A stretch of 48,016 nt of DNA from Prosthecobacter debontii (GTDB lineage Bacteria > Verrucomicrobiota > Verrucomicrobiia > Verrucomicrobiales > Verrucomicrobiaceae): positions 1 through 48,016 of the forward strand of contig CAMAQH010000030.1 in assembly GCA_945860295.1 (NCBI GenBank), read 5' to 3'. The position numbers and the translations under genes were made by a program. The notes below the pieces were generated by a model. That model did no database searches and was not told where the DNA came from. It worked only from the letters and a program-made list of their open reading frames with translations. Of the stretch, positions 8,650 to 17,309 are shown piece by piece (positions within the stretch are counted from its first letter, which is position 1; the number at the start of each line of letters is the position of its first letter).

Positions 8650-9288
8650 ATGAAGTTCTACATTCTCACAGGCGGCATAGGTTGCGGTAAAAGCAGCGCT
8701 GTAAATGCGATGGCTCAACACTTCGGCTCACGAACGTTGTCGTTCTCGGCTGACCTTGAGGCCCAACACTGGCTCGATAATCAAGACGTGATGAATGAGC
8801 TTGTGAGAAAATTTGGTGATGAAACAGTGCGTGTTGAGGGGGGGATACGCCGGGCGAATCGAAATATTATTCGTCAGCGAGTATTTGCTGATCCTAGTGC
8901 CCGTCAAATTTTGGAATCAATTTTACACCCTCTCGTGTTTGCCGCTCTGGAATCTCAGCGTGCCGAAGCTGAAAAATCGGGAGTGGAACTTTTCCTTGCG
9001 GAGGTGCCTCTGCACTATGAGACTGGGTGTGTAGTAACAGCGGACTTGATCATTGTCGTGGCAGCAAGCCGGGCGGTTCAAGTTCGGCGGTTGATGGAAC
9101 GTCGAGGACTTAACGAGCCGATCATCGAGCAGATGTTGAGATCTCAGTGGTCCATCGAAACCAAAGTCGAAAAAGCGGATATCGTCATCTGGAATGATGG
9201 TGATGAGGCCGCTTTTGAGGCTCAGTTACTGACACTGGCAAGACAGCTTTGGCATGATGAATCCGACCGAAATCCCCGAAATCCCTGA
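8650..9288 (+). CDS. coaE: dephospho-CoA kinase
   Basis: This 212-residue P-loop kinase carries out the last step of coenzyme A synthesis, phosphorylating dephospho-CoA at the ribose 3'-OH. It shows the Walker A motif GGIGCGKSS at the N-terminus, the family segment VRRANRN/RQRVFADPSARQILE-type region after residue 60, ILHPLVF, and AEVPLHYET, which matches the family's conserved PLLFE-type stretch. The ATG at 8650 puts the P-loop at the usual distance. An in-frame ATG at 8626 lies inside the terminator stem and would add eight residues with no homology. No Shine-Dalgarno is seen for either. The 3' end overlaps rho by about 35 bases. Confidence 0.9.
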   Translation: MKFYILTGGIGCGKSSAVNAMAQHFGSRTLSFSADLEAQHWLDNQDVMNELVRKFGDETVRVEGGIRRANRNIIRQRVFADPSARQILESILHPLVFAALESQRAEAEKSGVELFLAEVPLHYETGCVVTADLIIVVAASRAVQVRRLMERRGLNEPIIEQMLRSQWSIETKVEKADIVIWNDGDEAAFEAQLLTLARQLWHDESDRNPRNP

Positions 9289-10729
9289 TACCGCTGAAGC
9301 GGAGAATACGCCCACTATTGAAGTTGCCGTAGAGCCTCAGCCAATACCCGCAACTGATCTGGTCACTGACTCAAGTGCGAGCGTTAAGGAGCCTTCCCTA
9401 ACTGAGCTGCCTCAGCCTGAGACGCCAGTTGAGAAGTATTCTGCGCCAACGGCCGAGCCGCCCTTTCCTGTGGAAATTTCCGTGAGTTCCTTGCATGACT
9501 CGACTCTTGCGGAGCTACAACAACTGGCAGAAACGGTTGGTTATCGTATCAATGCGAGCCGCAGTAAGCACCAACTCATCTATGATCTGCTTTCTTGGAT
9601 GGCTGAACACCGCACTCGTATTTTGGTGGATGGCATACTCGAGATTGGTGCTGACAATTTCGGGCTAATCCGCTACCCCAAGTACAGCTTCGCGCCACTT
9701 CCAGAAGATGTTTTTATTCCTCTGTTCTTGGTCAGGAAATTCAATCTCCGTCCTGGTAGCCGCATCACCGGTTACCTTCGTGCGGCTAAGGACCGTGACA
9801 AGTATCTAGCTATTGACCGCATCACGGAAGTGGACGGGATGTCGGTAGATACCTATCAGCCGCCAGTGCATTTTGATAAGCTGACGGCGATGTTTCCCAA
9901 TCAACGCATTATCTTAGAAACTCCGAAGCCCTGCTCGCTTTCTGCACGCATCATGGATCTCGTGGCTCCGTTGGGGAAAGGTCAGCGTGGTCTGATCAAT
10001 GCCTCACCTCGTTCGGGCAAGACGATGCTCCTCAAAGACATCGCCAAATCCATCGTCCAAAATCACAAGGAGATCACATTGATCATTCTTCTGCTGGATG
10101 AGCGCCCTGAGGAGGTGACCGATTTTGAGGAGTCTGTTAGTGGCTGCGAGATTTTTAGCAGCACTTTTGATGAAAGTCCGAAGCGCCACAGCCAACTCGC
10201 TGAGTTAGTGCGTGAGCGTGCCTGCCGCCTCGTTGAGCTGGGCAAGGATGTTGTCATCCTGCTCGATTCTCTGACTCGTCTGGCGCGTGGTTATAACTCC
10301 CTCTCTGGCGGTAAGGGCCGCACGATGTCTGGTGGTATGGACGCGAAAGCTATGGTGAAGCCCAAGAAATTCTTTGGAGCCGCTCGTAATGTCGAAGAAG
10401 GCGGCAGCCTTACCATCATTGCCTCAGCACTTGTGGATACAGAGAGCAAGATGGATGAACTCATTTTTGAAGAGTTTAAAGGCACTGGCAATATGGAGGC
10501 CACGCTGGATCGCGAGATTAGTGAGCGTCGCATTTTTCCAGCCTTACATGTTCTGAAATCCGGCACGCGGCGTGACGACTTACTTTACCACCCGGACGAA
10601 TTTCGCCGTGTCTCGGCCATTCGTAAACAGTTGGCTCAAGTGCCTGCAGTCGAAGCGCTTGAGCTGCTCATTCGCAATATCAACCGCACGGGTAATAATG
10701 CTGAAATTCTCCTCACTGGTCTAAAATGA
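9254..10729 (+). CDS. rho: transcription termination factor Rho with N-terminal extension
   Basis: This 491-residue protein is the hexameric RNA helicase that ends transcription. Residues 1–75 are a Pro/Glu/Thr-rich low-complexity extension. The Rho N-terminal helical domain (about 80–118) and the cold-shock-type RNA-binding domain (about 123–195, including [14 protein letters not shown]) follow, then the RecA-like ATPase. Walker A is SPRSGKT (251–257, where many Rho proteins have PPKAGKT), Walker B is [12 protein letters not shown] (279–290), and [13 protein letters not shown] is the Q-loop/R-loop region. The start is ATG 9254 or the adjacent ATG 9257. It overlaps coaE upstream by about 35 bases and the next gene by four bases (ATGA), so the three genes are almost certainly co-translated from one mRNA. 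Confidence 0.95.
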   Translation: MMNPTEIPEIPDTAEAENTPTIEVAVEPQPIPATDLVTDSSASVKEPSLTELPQPETPVEKYSAPTAEPPFPVEISVSSLHDSTLAELQQLAETVGYRINASRSKHQLIYDLLSWMAEHRTRILVDGILEIGADNFGLIRYPKYSFAPLPEDVFIPLFLVRKFNLRPGSRITGYLRAAKDRDKYLAIDRITEVDGMSVDTYQPPVHFDKLTAMFPNQRIILETPKPCSLSARIMDLVAPLGKGQRGLINASPRSGKTMLLKDIAKSIVQNHKEITLIILLLDERPEEVTDFEESVSGCEIFSSTFDESPKRHSQLAELVRERACRLVELGKDVVILLDSLTRLARGYNSLSGGKGRTMSGGMDAKAMVKPKKFFGAARNVEEGGSLTIIASALVDTESKMDELIFEEFKGTGNMEATLDREISERRIFPALHVLKSGTRRDDLLYHPDEFRRVSAIRKQLAQVPAVEALELLIRNINRTGNNAEILLTGLK

Positions 10730-11880
10730 GCGAGGCAATCACGGCTCCACCCACTTCATCCGTGCGCGATTTTGAGTTCATCTCCACGTCTGAGCATTTA
10801 GAGCGCTGGATCGCTGACAGCGATGCACATCTACAAGCCATAGGAGAGACGAGGGTTTGCCTCGATACTGAAGCCGACTCACTGCATCATTATCACGAAA
10901 AGCTCTGCCTTCTTCAGGTTGCTTGCGGTGGACGATTTGCACTCGTGGACCCACTTGCTATCGCGGATGTGAGCGGACTCCTTGCCTTAATGGATCGTTA
11001 TGAACTCTGGTTCCATGGAGCGGACTATGATCTCACCATGCTGCGCCGAACCTACAACTGGGAGCCACGGCTAATCCGCGACACTCAGATCGCCGCGCGA
11101 CTGACGGGCAGCAGGCAGTTTGGTCTGGCCGCACTGCTCCAGAACGTGCTTAGCGTCACTGTTTCCAAAGCCTCTCAAAAAGCTGATTGGAGTCGCCGCC
11201 CGTTACCAGATCACATGCTCTCTTATGCGGTGGATGATGTCCGCTATTTACTCAAAATAGCTGATCACTTCCTGGCGATTCTTCGCGAGAAAGGCAGGCT
11301 GTCGTGGTTTGAAGAAAGCTGCCGTACACTTCAAAGTGATGTCGCTGCACGCAGCAAGGCTCCACGCGATGACCCTTGGCGTGTGCAGGGAAGTGGAAGG
11401 CTACATTCCAAGGGGCTAGCCATTTTGAAAGGCATGTGGGAGTGGCGTGAAGGTATCTCCCAGGAGCGCGATATGCCCTGCTATCGCGTCATGTCGAATA
11501 AGCAAATGGTCGCTTATGCAGAGACCTTTGAAGCAGGCCTCGTCATGGAGCCTCCCGGCGGTTGGCGTCCACGTTGGAAAAAAGAATTTCATGATCTTAT
11601 TGCCACCGTTTTCCGCGATGGGCAGGCCGCTTGGCCACAGCGTCAAAAGAAAATCAAAGGTCGCATGACCGATGCACAACGTGATGCCGTGGATCGTCTT
11701 TGTGCTCAGCGTGATCAGATTGCAGTGGGCCTAGAGATAGAAGGCAGTCTTCTCGGATCTCGCAGCACTCTAGAGCAGGTGGTTTCTGAACCCACTGCCG
11801 AGAGTCCACTGATGAACTGGCAGATGCAACTCCTTGCCGTTGTTATTGATCCAGTTCTTTCGGTTGTTGAGATTGCTTGA
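10726..11880 (+). CDS. rnd: ribonuclease D-type 3'-5' exonuclease with HRDC domain
   Basis: This 384-residue DEDDy exonuclease trims the 3' ends of tRNA and other small RNAs. Exo I is CLDTEADS (Asp47, Glu49), Exo II is HGADYDLTML (Asp102), and Exo III is YAVDDVRYL (Tyr167, Asp171), so all catalytic carboxylates and the tyrosine are present. An HRDC-type helical domain follows (about 220–300, with the LAILKGMWEWREGIS segment). Length fits RNase D. Its ATG overlaps the rho stop by four bases, making it the third gene of the coaE–rho–rnd operon. Confidence 0.9.
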   Translation: MSEAITAPPTSSVRDFEFISTSEHLERWIADSDAHLQAIGETRVCLDTEADSLHHYHEKLCLLQVACGGRFALVDPLAIADVSGLLALMDRYELWFHGADYDLTMLRRTYNWEPRLIRDTQIAARLTGSRQFGLAALLQNVLSVTVSKASQKADWSRRPLPDHMLSYAVDDVRYLLKIADHFLAILREKGRLSWFEESCRTLQSDVAARSKAPRDDPWRVQGSGRLHSKGLAILKGMWEWREGISQERDMPCYRVMSNKQMVAYAETFEAGLVMEPPGGWRPRWKKEFHDLIATVFRDGQAAWPQRQKKIKGRMTDAQRDAVDRLCAQRDQIAVGLEIEGSLLGSRSTLEQVVSEPTAESPLMNWQMQLLAVVIDPVLSVVEIA

Positions 11881-11931
11881 TCCTTTGGGTTCATGCCTTG
11901 ACCCCTGGCGCACTTTCGCCAAGGCTGGAGC

Positions 11932-13218
11932 GTGGATTCCAAAACACCGATGATCGACCGTGTTCGGCTGCGCTCCAATCAATGGAGTCGGCTGCGCTCC
12001 ATCGTGCTCAACCTCGCCACCACCGATGGCTTCTATGCGCGTAAATTTCGTGAAGCCGGAGTGCGCACCACTTCCATGAACCGCGTCCAGGATTTCATGC
12101 AGCAGGTGCCTTTCACCACCAAGGACGAACTCCTCGCCGATCACCTCGCGCATCCGCCCTTCGGCTCGTTGCTCACCAAACCGCTGGCCCACTACACACG
12201 TTTTTGCCAAACCAGTGGCACTAGCAGCGGGCAGCCCATGGCTTGGCTTGATACAACCGAAAGCTGGGATGCCATGCTTGCATGCTGGCGTCGGGTGTAT
12301 GAAGGCGCGGACCTCATCAAAGGCCGCGATCGTATCTTCTTCGCCTTCTCCTTCGGTCCCTTTCTCGGTTTCTGGACCGCGTATGAGGCGGCTTCGCGCG
12401 ACTTCATCGCCATCCCTGGCGGCGGGCTTTCCAGTCAGTCACGGTTGGAAATGATGGTCCGCTATGGTGCCACCACCCTTTGCTGCACGCCCACCTATGC
12501 TCTACGTCTCGGTGAGATGATTGGCGAAGCCAGTGGCATCGAGCGCATGGCCCTGCGCATCAATAAAATCATCGTCGCTGGCGAGCCAGGCGGTAGCATC
12601 CCTGAAGTGCGCGCCCACATTGAAAAACTCTGGGACGCACGAGTCTATGACCACCATGGCATGACTGAGGTCGGCCCTGTCAGCTACGAGGTCACTGACC
12701 TGCCGGGTAATCTCATCGTCATTGAGGAAGCCTATCTCACTGAAGTCATCGACCCACAGACGGGTCTCGAAGTTGCCGATGGCGAGCACGGCGAACTCGT
12801 TCTCACCACGCTCACACGCACCGCCTGCCCGTTGTTACGTTATCGCACCGGCGACTGGGTAAAAAAGCGCATTATCAACGAGCGCCTTGTGCTTGAGGGC
12901 GGCGTTCTCAGCCGAATTGATGACATGGTCGTCATCCGTGGCGTCAACGTCTATCCCAGCGCCATCGAAGCCGTCGTCCGCCAATTCCCTGAGATTGTCG
13001 AGTTCATGGTCGAGCAAAAGAAAGTCGAAGCCATGGACGAGATCGCTCTTCTTATCGAGCTGCCAGGCAACATCGCCAAAAGCCTCCTCAAAAAGCTCGA
13101 AACTAAACTCCGCGACACCTTCTCACTCCGCATCCCCGTGCAAGTTGTCGAAAGCGGCAGTCTGCCCCGCCACGAGTTCAAAGCTAAACGGTGGAGACGA
13201 ATGACGAATGACGAATGA
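11932..13218 (+). CDS. phenylacetate-CoA ligase-like AMP-forming enzyme (PaaK family)
   Basis: This 428-residue adenylate-forming enzyme has the length of PaaK-type acyl/aryl-CoA ligases. Visible motifs are the phosphate loop TSGTSSGQPM, the adenine-contact block YDHHGMTEVGPVS, and the hinge region RYRTGDW, followed by a C-terminal ferredoxin-like subdomain starting RIDDMVVIRGVNVYPS. It would activate a carboxylic acid with ATP and load it onto CoA; the substrate is not evident and no other phenylacetate-catabolism gene is nearby. The frame begins at GTG 11932; ATG 11950 is an alternative six residues in. The last codons and stop fall inside a 7-bp tandem repeat (13201–13228), so the extreme C-terminus (MTNDE) is repeat-encoded. 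Confidence 0.82.
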   Translation: MDSKTPMIDRVRLRSNQWSRLRSIVLNLATTDGFYARKFREAGVRTTSMNRVQDFMQQVPFTTKDELLADHLAHPPFGSLLTKPLAHYTRFCQTSGTSSGQPMAWLDTTESWDAMLACWRRVYEGADLIKGRDRIFFAFSFGPFLGFWTAYEAASRDFIAIPGGGLSSQSRLEMMVRYGATTLCCTPTYALRLGEMIGEASGIERMALRINKIIVAGEPGGSIPEVRAHIEKLWDARVYDHHGMTEVGPVSYEVTDLPGNLIVIEEAYLTEVIDPQTGLEVADGEHGELVLTTLTRTACPLLRYRTGDWVKKRIINERLVLEGGVLSRIDDMVVIRGVNVYPSAIEAVVRQFPEIVEFMVEQKKVEAMDEIALLIELPGNIAKSLLKKLETKLRDTFSLRIPVQVVESGSLPRHEFKAKRWRRMTNDE

Positions 13219-13277
13219 CGAATGACGAAGGGAGGCGTATTGTGAATTTGTCTTTTCTTCGTCATTCGTCATTTTTT
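13201..13277. repeat. ATGACGA tandem repeat and hairpin between two genes
   Basis: Four exact head-to-tail copies of the 7-mer ATGACGA occupy 13201–13228. Positions 13214–13230 (AATGACGAATGACGAAG) pair perfectly, over 17 bp, with CTTCGTCATTCGTCATT at 13257–13273 across a 26-base loop, and six T follow. The structure covers the end of the ligase gene and stops eight bases before the ATPase start. It could act as a terminator with a long loop or be a dispersed small repeat; the 12-mer CGAATGACGAAG recurs at 153–164. Confidence 0.8.
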
Positions 13278-13280
13278 CTC

Positions 13281-13961
13281 ATGTCACTCCTCTCACTCAC
13301 CCACATCTCCAAATCTTATCGCGAACCCGGCAGTGATGCTGTCGTCTCCGTGTTACGTGACATTACGTTAGACATTCAGGACGGTGAATCTTTCGCCATC
13401 GTCGGACCCTCAGGCTGTGGCAAAAGTACGCTGCTGAACATCCTCGGCACACTAGACAGTGCCGATACAGGTGACTACGTCTTCGATGGAGAATCAGTCG
13501 CCATCTGTCCTGCCGCGCGTCTTGCTGAACTGCGCAGTGAAAAGATCGGCTTCATCTTCCAGCTCCATCATCTCATGCCGCAATGCACCGTACTGGAAAA
13601 CGTCCTCCTGCCCACGCTCGCCTTGAAAAACAAACCTCCCGCTGATGCACTAAAGCAGCGCGCCGAATCACTGCTCGCCTCCGTTGGTCTGAGCGATCGT
13701 CTGTCATGGAAGCCTGCCCAGCTTTCTGGTGGCGAGCGTCAGCGCGTCGCCGTCGTCCGTGCCTTGATCAATCAGCCCAAAGTCATCCTGGCCGACGAAC
13801 CCACCGGTGCGCTCGATGAAAAGAACGCCGAGTCCCTCACGACCCTGTTGCTTGACCTGCAAAAGACCACCGGCGTCAGCCTCATCATGGTCACCCATCA
13901 CCCAGTCCAGGCCGCACGCATGGGCCGCGTCTTGACCATGCATGAAGGCCAACTGAGCTGA
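13281..13961 (+). CDS. lolD: LolD-type ABC transporter ATP-binding protein
   Basis: This 226-residue ATPase belongs to the LolD/MacB group. It has Walker A GPSGCGKST (42–50), the LolD-like FIFQLHHLMPQCTVLENVLLP stretch split around the Q-loop, the signature LSGGERQRVA, Walker B VILADEPTGALD and the switch MVTHHP. In the Lol system such ATPases drive lipoprotein release from the inner membrane together with LolC/E. No permease gene lies next to it, which is unusual; the partner would have to be elsewhere. The frame runs back to 13215 through the repeat hairpin, but homology starts at ATG 13281. Another MacB-type export role is equally possible. Confidence 0.82.
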   Translation: MSLLSLTHISKSYREPGSDAVVSVLRDITLDIQDGESFAIVGPSGCGKSTLLNILGTLDSADTGDYVFDGESVAICPAARLAELRSEKIGFIFQLHHLMPQCTVLENVLLPTLALKNKPPADALKQRAESLLASVGLSDRLSWKPAQLSGGERQRVAVVRALINQPKVILADEPTGALDEKNAESLTTLLLDLQKTTGVSLIMVTHHPVQAARMGRVLTMHEGQLS

Positions 13962-13970
13962 GGCCGCTGC

Positions 13971-13994
13971 CGCCAGCCTAGCCGCCAGCCTAGC
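13971..13994. repeat. 12-bp tandem duplication in the intergenic space
   Basis: CGCCAGCCTAGC occurs twice in a row (13971–13982, 13983–13994) and starts a third time (CGCC). It lies in the 175-base space between the convergent lolD-like and Sel1/C39 genes, where nothing else is evident. Confidence 0.6.
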
Positions 13995-14136
13995 CGCCTT
14001 GCATGCCCAAGCACACCCGTAGCATCAACTTTGCCCGCACCTTTCTGCGACCGTAACCCTCCATTGAAATGTGCCAGAGGCCAGAAGCAGATCAAAAGAG
14101 ACTTTGAAAGGTGGATTCCATAAATAGGGTGGGACA

Positions 14137-15402
14137 TCAACGGTGGTCGATGACAAACGCCGGGCGCGCGAGCACGCCTTTCGACAGCGCGCCGTAGTGA
14201 TCGGAGCGCCAGAAGTTCTTCAAATCATCCGCTGTGATGAGTTGCAGGCCGGGAGTGACGACGGCGGGATTGCAGAGGATGTAGAGATCGTCTTTCGCAA
14301 TATAGCCACAGACGCTCAGTGTGTGCCCCGCAAAACCGCCAGCGTATTGCGGGCCGATGTATTTGAAATCGACAACGACGGGGCGTCCGGCATCGAGCTC
14401 ACTTCGCAGCATGGCTGTAGCTTGGGCGAAGCCATCGTCATCGGGCGTGTAGGTGACGAGTTTCCACTGCTGGCCGATCTTCTTTGAGGCATCAAGCAGA
14501 TGCCACCAGTCGGTCCCGGTGCCGAGAGGTGATGGGCAGAGTTTTTTGAAGTCCCATCCGCCGATCTCGCTGCCCTGAAAGCGGGCAAAGATGGCACAGG
14601 CGGTGCTGCCGCAGTTGTTGTAGCCCTGGAGGATGTGAGGCATTTGCACGAAAGCGAACTTGCCCGGCTCACCCTTGCGCTGGCGATATTCGCCGAGCTT
14701 CAAGAGGTCTGCGCCTTGCTGGGCGGAGGCGTTGTCGGAAGGCTGCGCGGGATGCCCCGTGGCGGTGGTGGGCTGGAGCTGAGAGGCTTTGTTCCAGCTT
14801 GCTTTCGCAGCCTCAATTTCACCGGCTTGGAACTGTAATTCGCCAAGAAAGACGAGTCCGCCTGCATTACCCAGCTCCGCCGCACGCTCCGCAAACTGGC
14901 GAGCCTTGGCGGGATCGCGGGGGATGCCTTCGCCCGCGTGAAAAGCCATCGCCGCCGCTGCTGCGGCACGGCCATGGCCTATGGCCGCCGCTTTCTCCCA
15001 CCAAGCGAGTCCCTGGGCACAATCCTGCTCGGTGCCTTGAGCGCCGTAGTAGCACTGGCCGAGGTTGAAGGCCGCTTGAGCTGATTCATCCGCCGCCTCT
15101 TTAAAATAGGCGATGGCGAGCGCGGTGTTCCTTTTCACCACAGCGCCTCGCAGATAGGCAAAACCTACGAAGTCTTGCGCATCGGCGTTTCCGGCATCGG
15201 CGGCCTTGTGCGCCCACTGCATGGCCTCGGCATCGTCTTTGGTTATTCCCTTGCCATCGCGGAGACGAATAGCGAGATCGACTTGGGCTTTGGCATCACC
15301 AGCGGCAGCCTTGCGATGCAGCTCGGTTAATTCGTCGGCTGACAAAGTGGAAAGGTTTATCAAGGACACCGCTAGAATAATGAATGGGGTGGTGTGAAGC
15401 AT
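14137..15402 (-). CDS. secreted Sel1-repeat protein with C39-like cysteine peptidase domain
   Basis: The start at 15402 gives 421 residues with a signal peptide (about 1–22). Residues about 25–205 contain five Sel1-like TPR repeats (patterns such as AMQWAHKAADAGNADAQ and LAWWEKAAAIGHG). After a linker, residues about 255–415 form a papain-like C39-type domain: NNCGSTAC with Cys264, GFAGHTLSVCGY with His360 and CNPAV with Asn378 as the likely triad. C39 relatives cleave peptides, often at double-glycine sites, but many stand-alone exported members have unknown targets. It starts four bases after the stop of the upstream zincin gene, so the two are surely one operon. The frame extends to 15483, but that would place the signal peptide internally. 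Confidence 0.8.
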   Translation of the reverse strand: MLHTTPFIILAVSLINLSTLSADELTELHRKAAAGDAKAQVDLAIRLRDGKGITKDDAEAMQWAHKAADAGNADAQDFVGFAYLRGAVVKRNTALAIAYFKEAADESAQAAFNLGQCYYGAQGTEQDCAQGLAWWEKAAAIGHGRAAAAAAMAFHAGEGIPRDPAKARQFAERAAELGNAGGLVFLGELQFQAGEIEAAKASWNKASQLQPTTATGHPAQPSDNASAQQGADLLKLGEYRQRKGEPGKFAFVQMPHILQGYNNCGSTACAIFARFQGSEIGGWDFKKLCPSPLGTGTDWWHLLDASKKIGQQWKLVTYTPDDDGFAQATAMLRSELDAGRPVVVDFKYIGPQYAGGFAGHTLSVCGYIAKDDLYILCNPAVVTPGLQLITADDLKNFWRSDHYGALSKGVLARPAFVIDHR

Positions 15403-15406
15403 GGTT

Positions 15407-17158
15407 TTACGATTTTGGTGAGGTGATGCCCCAGAGCTTCTCCAGCAACGTTGACACCTCAGGATCGAACTGCTGCAATTCATCCCGAGTGAACGGGAAG
15501 AAGTCGTTGCGACTGAAGTAGGCTTCCGTGCATTCGGCGAAGTATTCCTGCGGGTTCGTCATCGCATACGAGCGGTCCATGTGGCTGCGACCTTCGCTGT
15601 CTTTGCGCTCGACGCGGTCATACTTGCCGCTGGCTTTGGCCTTCTCGTAGGCTGCTTTGATCTCAAGATTGCCATAGCTCATGCGCGCCGTGCGGTGGTG
15701 ATAGGCGTGCGCCAGTTCATGCAGTGCGAAGTTCGGCATTCGGCGTGTTTCCTCTTCAAAGATACGCACGTTGGTAAACTCCACCGCTTTCTCCATCACC
15801 GGATCGCGACCATTCTCGCGCAGCCAGTCTGCGCCGGGATGATACTCGGCGCGTGGGCGCACCTTCGGATATTCGGGATTGAACCACAGCGGCACCTTTT
15901 GCAATTCGGTGACCGACTTCGCCGGGACGACGCGGACGATCTCCTGAAGCTGCACGATGAGTAGCGACAGTGTTTTGGTGAGCGCCGCTGGCTCGATCTT
16001 CCTGCTCACATGAACCTTCCATCCTTCGATGAATCGTTCGTCATGCGATTGCGTGCTCGTTGCGGTATCAGAGCGCTTTTGCGCTGCTTCACGGATGACG
16101 GATTTGGCCTTCTTGAGTCGCTCCGGCCATTCAAACTTTGGCGCTTGGGCCGGATCATAGCCTGTGAGGTGGCTGATGAGCCGCGTCGCTGGCTTCGTGT
16201 ATTTCAGCACGGTGTCTCCAAAGACCTCGCGGCAGAGCGCGGCGAGACCCTGATCATAAGCTAGCAGCTCGGCACGTGTGTTTACATGGTTGTGGTCGTG
16301 ATCGTTCTCGCGGTTGTTGTCGAACCAACTCTGCACCCCTTCGGCGAAGTATTCGTGATGATTCATGCTGGCATATTTGCCCGTCCATAGCCCGGCTTTC
16401 ATTGCGTCATCAAAGGCTGCTTTCACTCGCGGGTCGAAAGTCGCGTCCACATTCGTCAGGCCGCGCAGGTGGATGTTGTGGGCGAACTCATGGATGAAAA
16501 TGCACTCGTTGGAATAGGGGTCACCATCGTAAGCCAGCAGGTTTTCCTCCGCGCAGGAGCAAAAAGGGTCCGTGGTGCTGCCGCCCATGCCGCGGGCGCG
16601 GGCGTCTCGGTAGTCTTTGATGAATATGCTCGCGAAACCAGGTGCCGGCACCTTTCCCAGCCAAGCCCACTCGGGCTGATCCGTGGTATATTCATTGTGC
16701 GCCAGGATGCACAGCCGCGATCCACTGGCGATCATCGCCTCACGCACATCGGGCCGCTTCGCTAGCATGAGATCGGCTAGGTAGGCCGCTTCCTTCATTG
16801 CAAACGCGCTCACCTTTGCCGAACCACAGATCGGATAGCCATGAGCGTGTATGACTTGCGTGTAAAATGCAGGCACCCCATTCTGCGCCCTCGGATCATG
16901 GCGGAAAGTCTGTACAGGAACTTGGCTCACGACCTCCGACTCCCTCCCGCCATCCACAACGACGAAGTGGTGACCCAGCGTCGTGCTGATGATGTAGGAG
17001 TTCCCTGGCTCGATTTCGCCGTTCGGCACTCGTTTGCCTTCATGGCTGATCCAGAAGACCTCGATGGCGTGTGGGCCTGCATTGAGGATTTGCAGCTTCG
17101 GACGATCCAAGGCCAAGGCGGGCAACGATAGAAGCAGAGTGAGGTACAGGGTTTTCAT
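15407..17158 (-). CDS. secreted protein with VHL-beta-like domain and two zincin metallopeptidase domains
   Basis: The start at 17158 gives 583 residues with a signal peptide (about 1–16, MKTLYLTLLLSLPALA). Residues about 19–87 align by eye with the beta domain of von Hippel–Lindau protein: N..P....V.W....G, a PG turn and a GHH..V.D strand. Two metallopeptidase-like units follow. Unit 1 has HEFAH (223–227) and EYFAE (269–273); unit 2 has HELAH (480–484) and EYFAE (538–542). HExxH plus a downstream EYFAE glutamate is the zinc site of gluzincins related to anthrax lethal factor (M34-like), so both units look catalytically complete. A CSC pair (200–202) and two further cysteines lie in unit 1. 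It is co-transcribed with the C39-like gene just downstream. Substrate unknown; cell-wall or protein processing outside the cytoplasm is inferred. Confidence 0.78.
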   Translation of the reverse strand: MKTLYLTLLLSLPALALDRPKLQILNAGPHAIEVFWISHEGKRVPNGEIEPGNSYIISTTLGHHFVVVDGGRESEVVSQVPVQTFRHDPRAQNGVPAFYTQVIHAHGYPICGSAKVSAFAMKEAAYLADLMLAKRPDVREAMIASGSRLCILAHNEYTTDQPEWAWLGKVPAPGFASIFIKDYRDARARGMGGSTTDPFCSCAEENLLAYDGDPYSNECIFIHEFAHNIHLRGLTNVDATFDPRVKAAFDDAMKAGLWTGKYASMNHHEYFAEGVQSWFDNNRENDHDHNHVNTRAELLAYDQGLAALCREVFGDTVLKYTKPATRLISHLTGYDPAQAPKFEWPERLKKAKSVIREAAQKRSDTATSTQSHDERFIEGWKVHVSRKIEPAALTKTLSLLIVQLQEIVRVVPAKSVTELQKVPLWFNPEYPKVRPRAEYHPGADWLRENGRDPVMEKAVEFTNVRIFEEETRRMPNFALHELAHAYHHRTARMSYGNLEIKAAYEKAKASGKYDRVERKDSEGRSHMDRSYAMTNPQEYFAECTEAYFSRNDFFPFTRDELQQFDPEVSTLLEKLWGITSPKS

Positions 17159-17309
17159 CGTGAACGGGATATGATCGGAGATATTGGGCATGTCTAGTAT
17201 CTTGCTCATGGTGAGTGGTGTTGTCTTGACCAAGATGACTGCCGAAGGAGTCAAAAGACGCACAGTGAAGAAGCGTGTCGCGCCGTCGTTATTGCACCAT
17301 TCTCATTCC

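Noticed and set aside
13201-13228. Short tandem repeats considered as a CRISPR-like array
   Set aside because: Units are 7 bp with no spacers, so they are a microsatellite rather than a CRISPR.
15581-15964. 127-codon plus-strand frame inside the zincin gene
   Set aside because: It overlaps the second HExxH domain on the opposite strand and has no supporting motif of its own.
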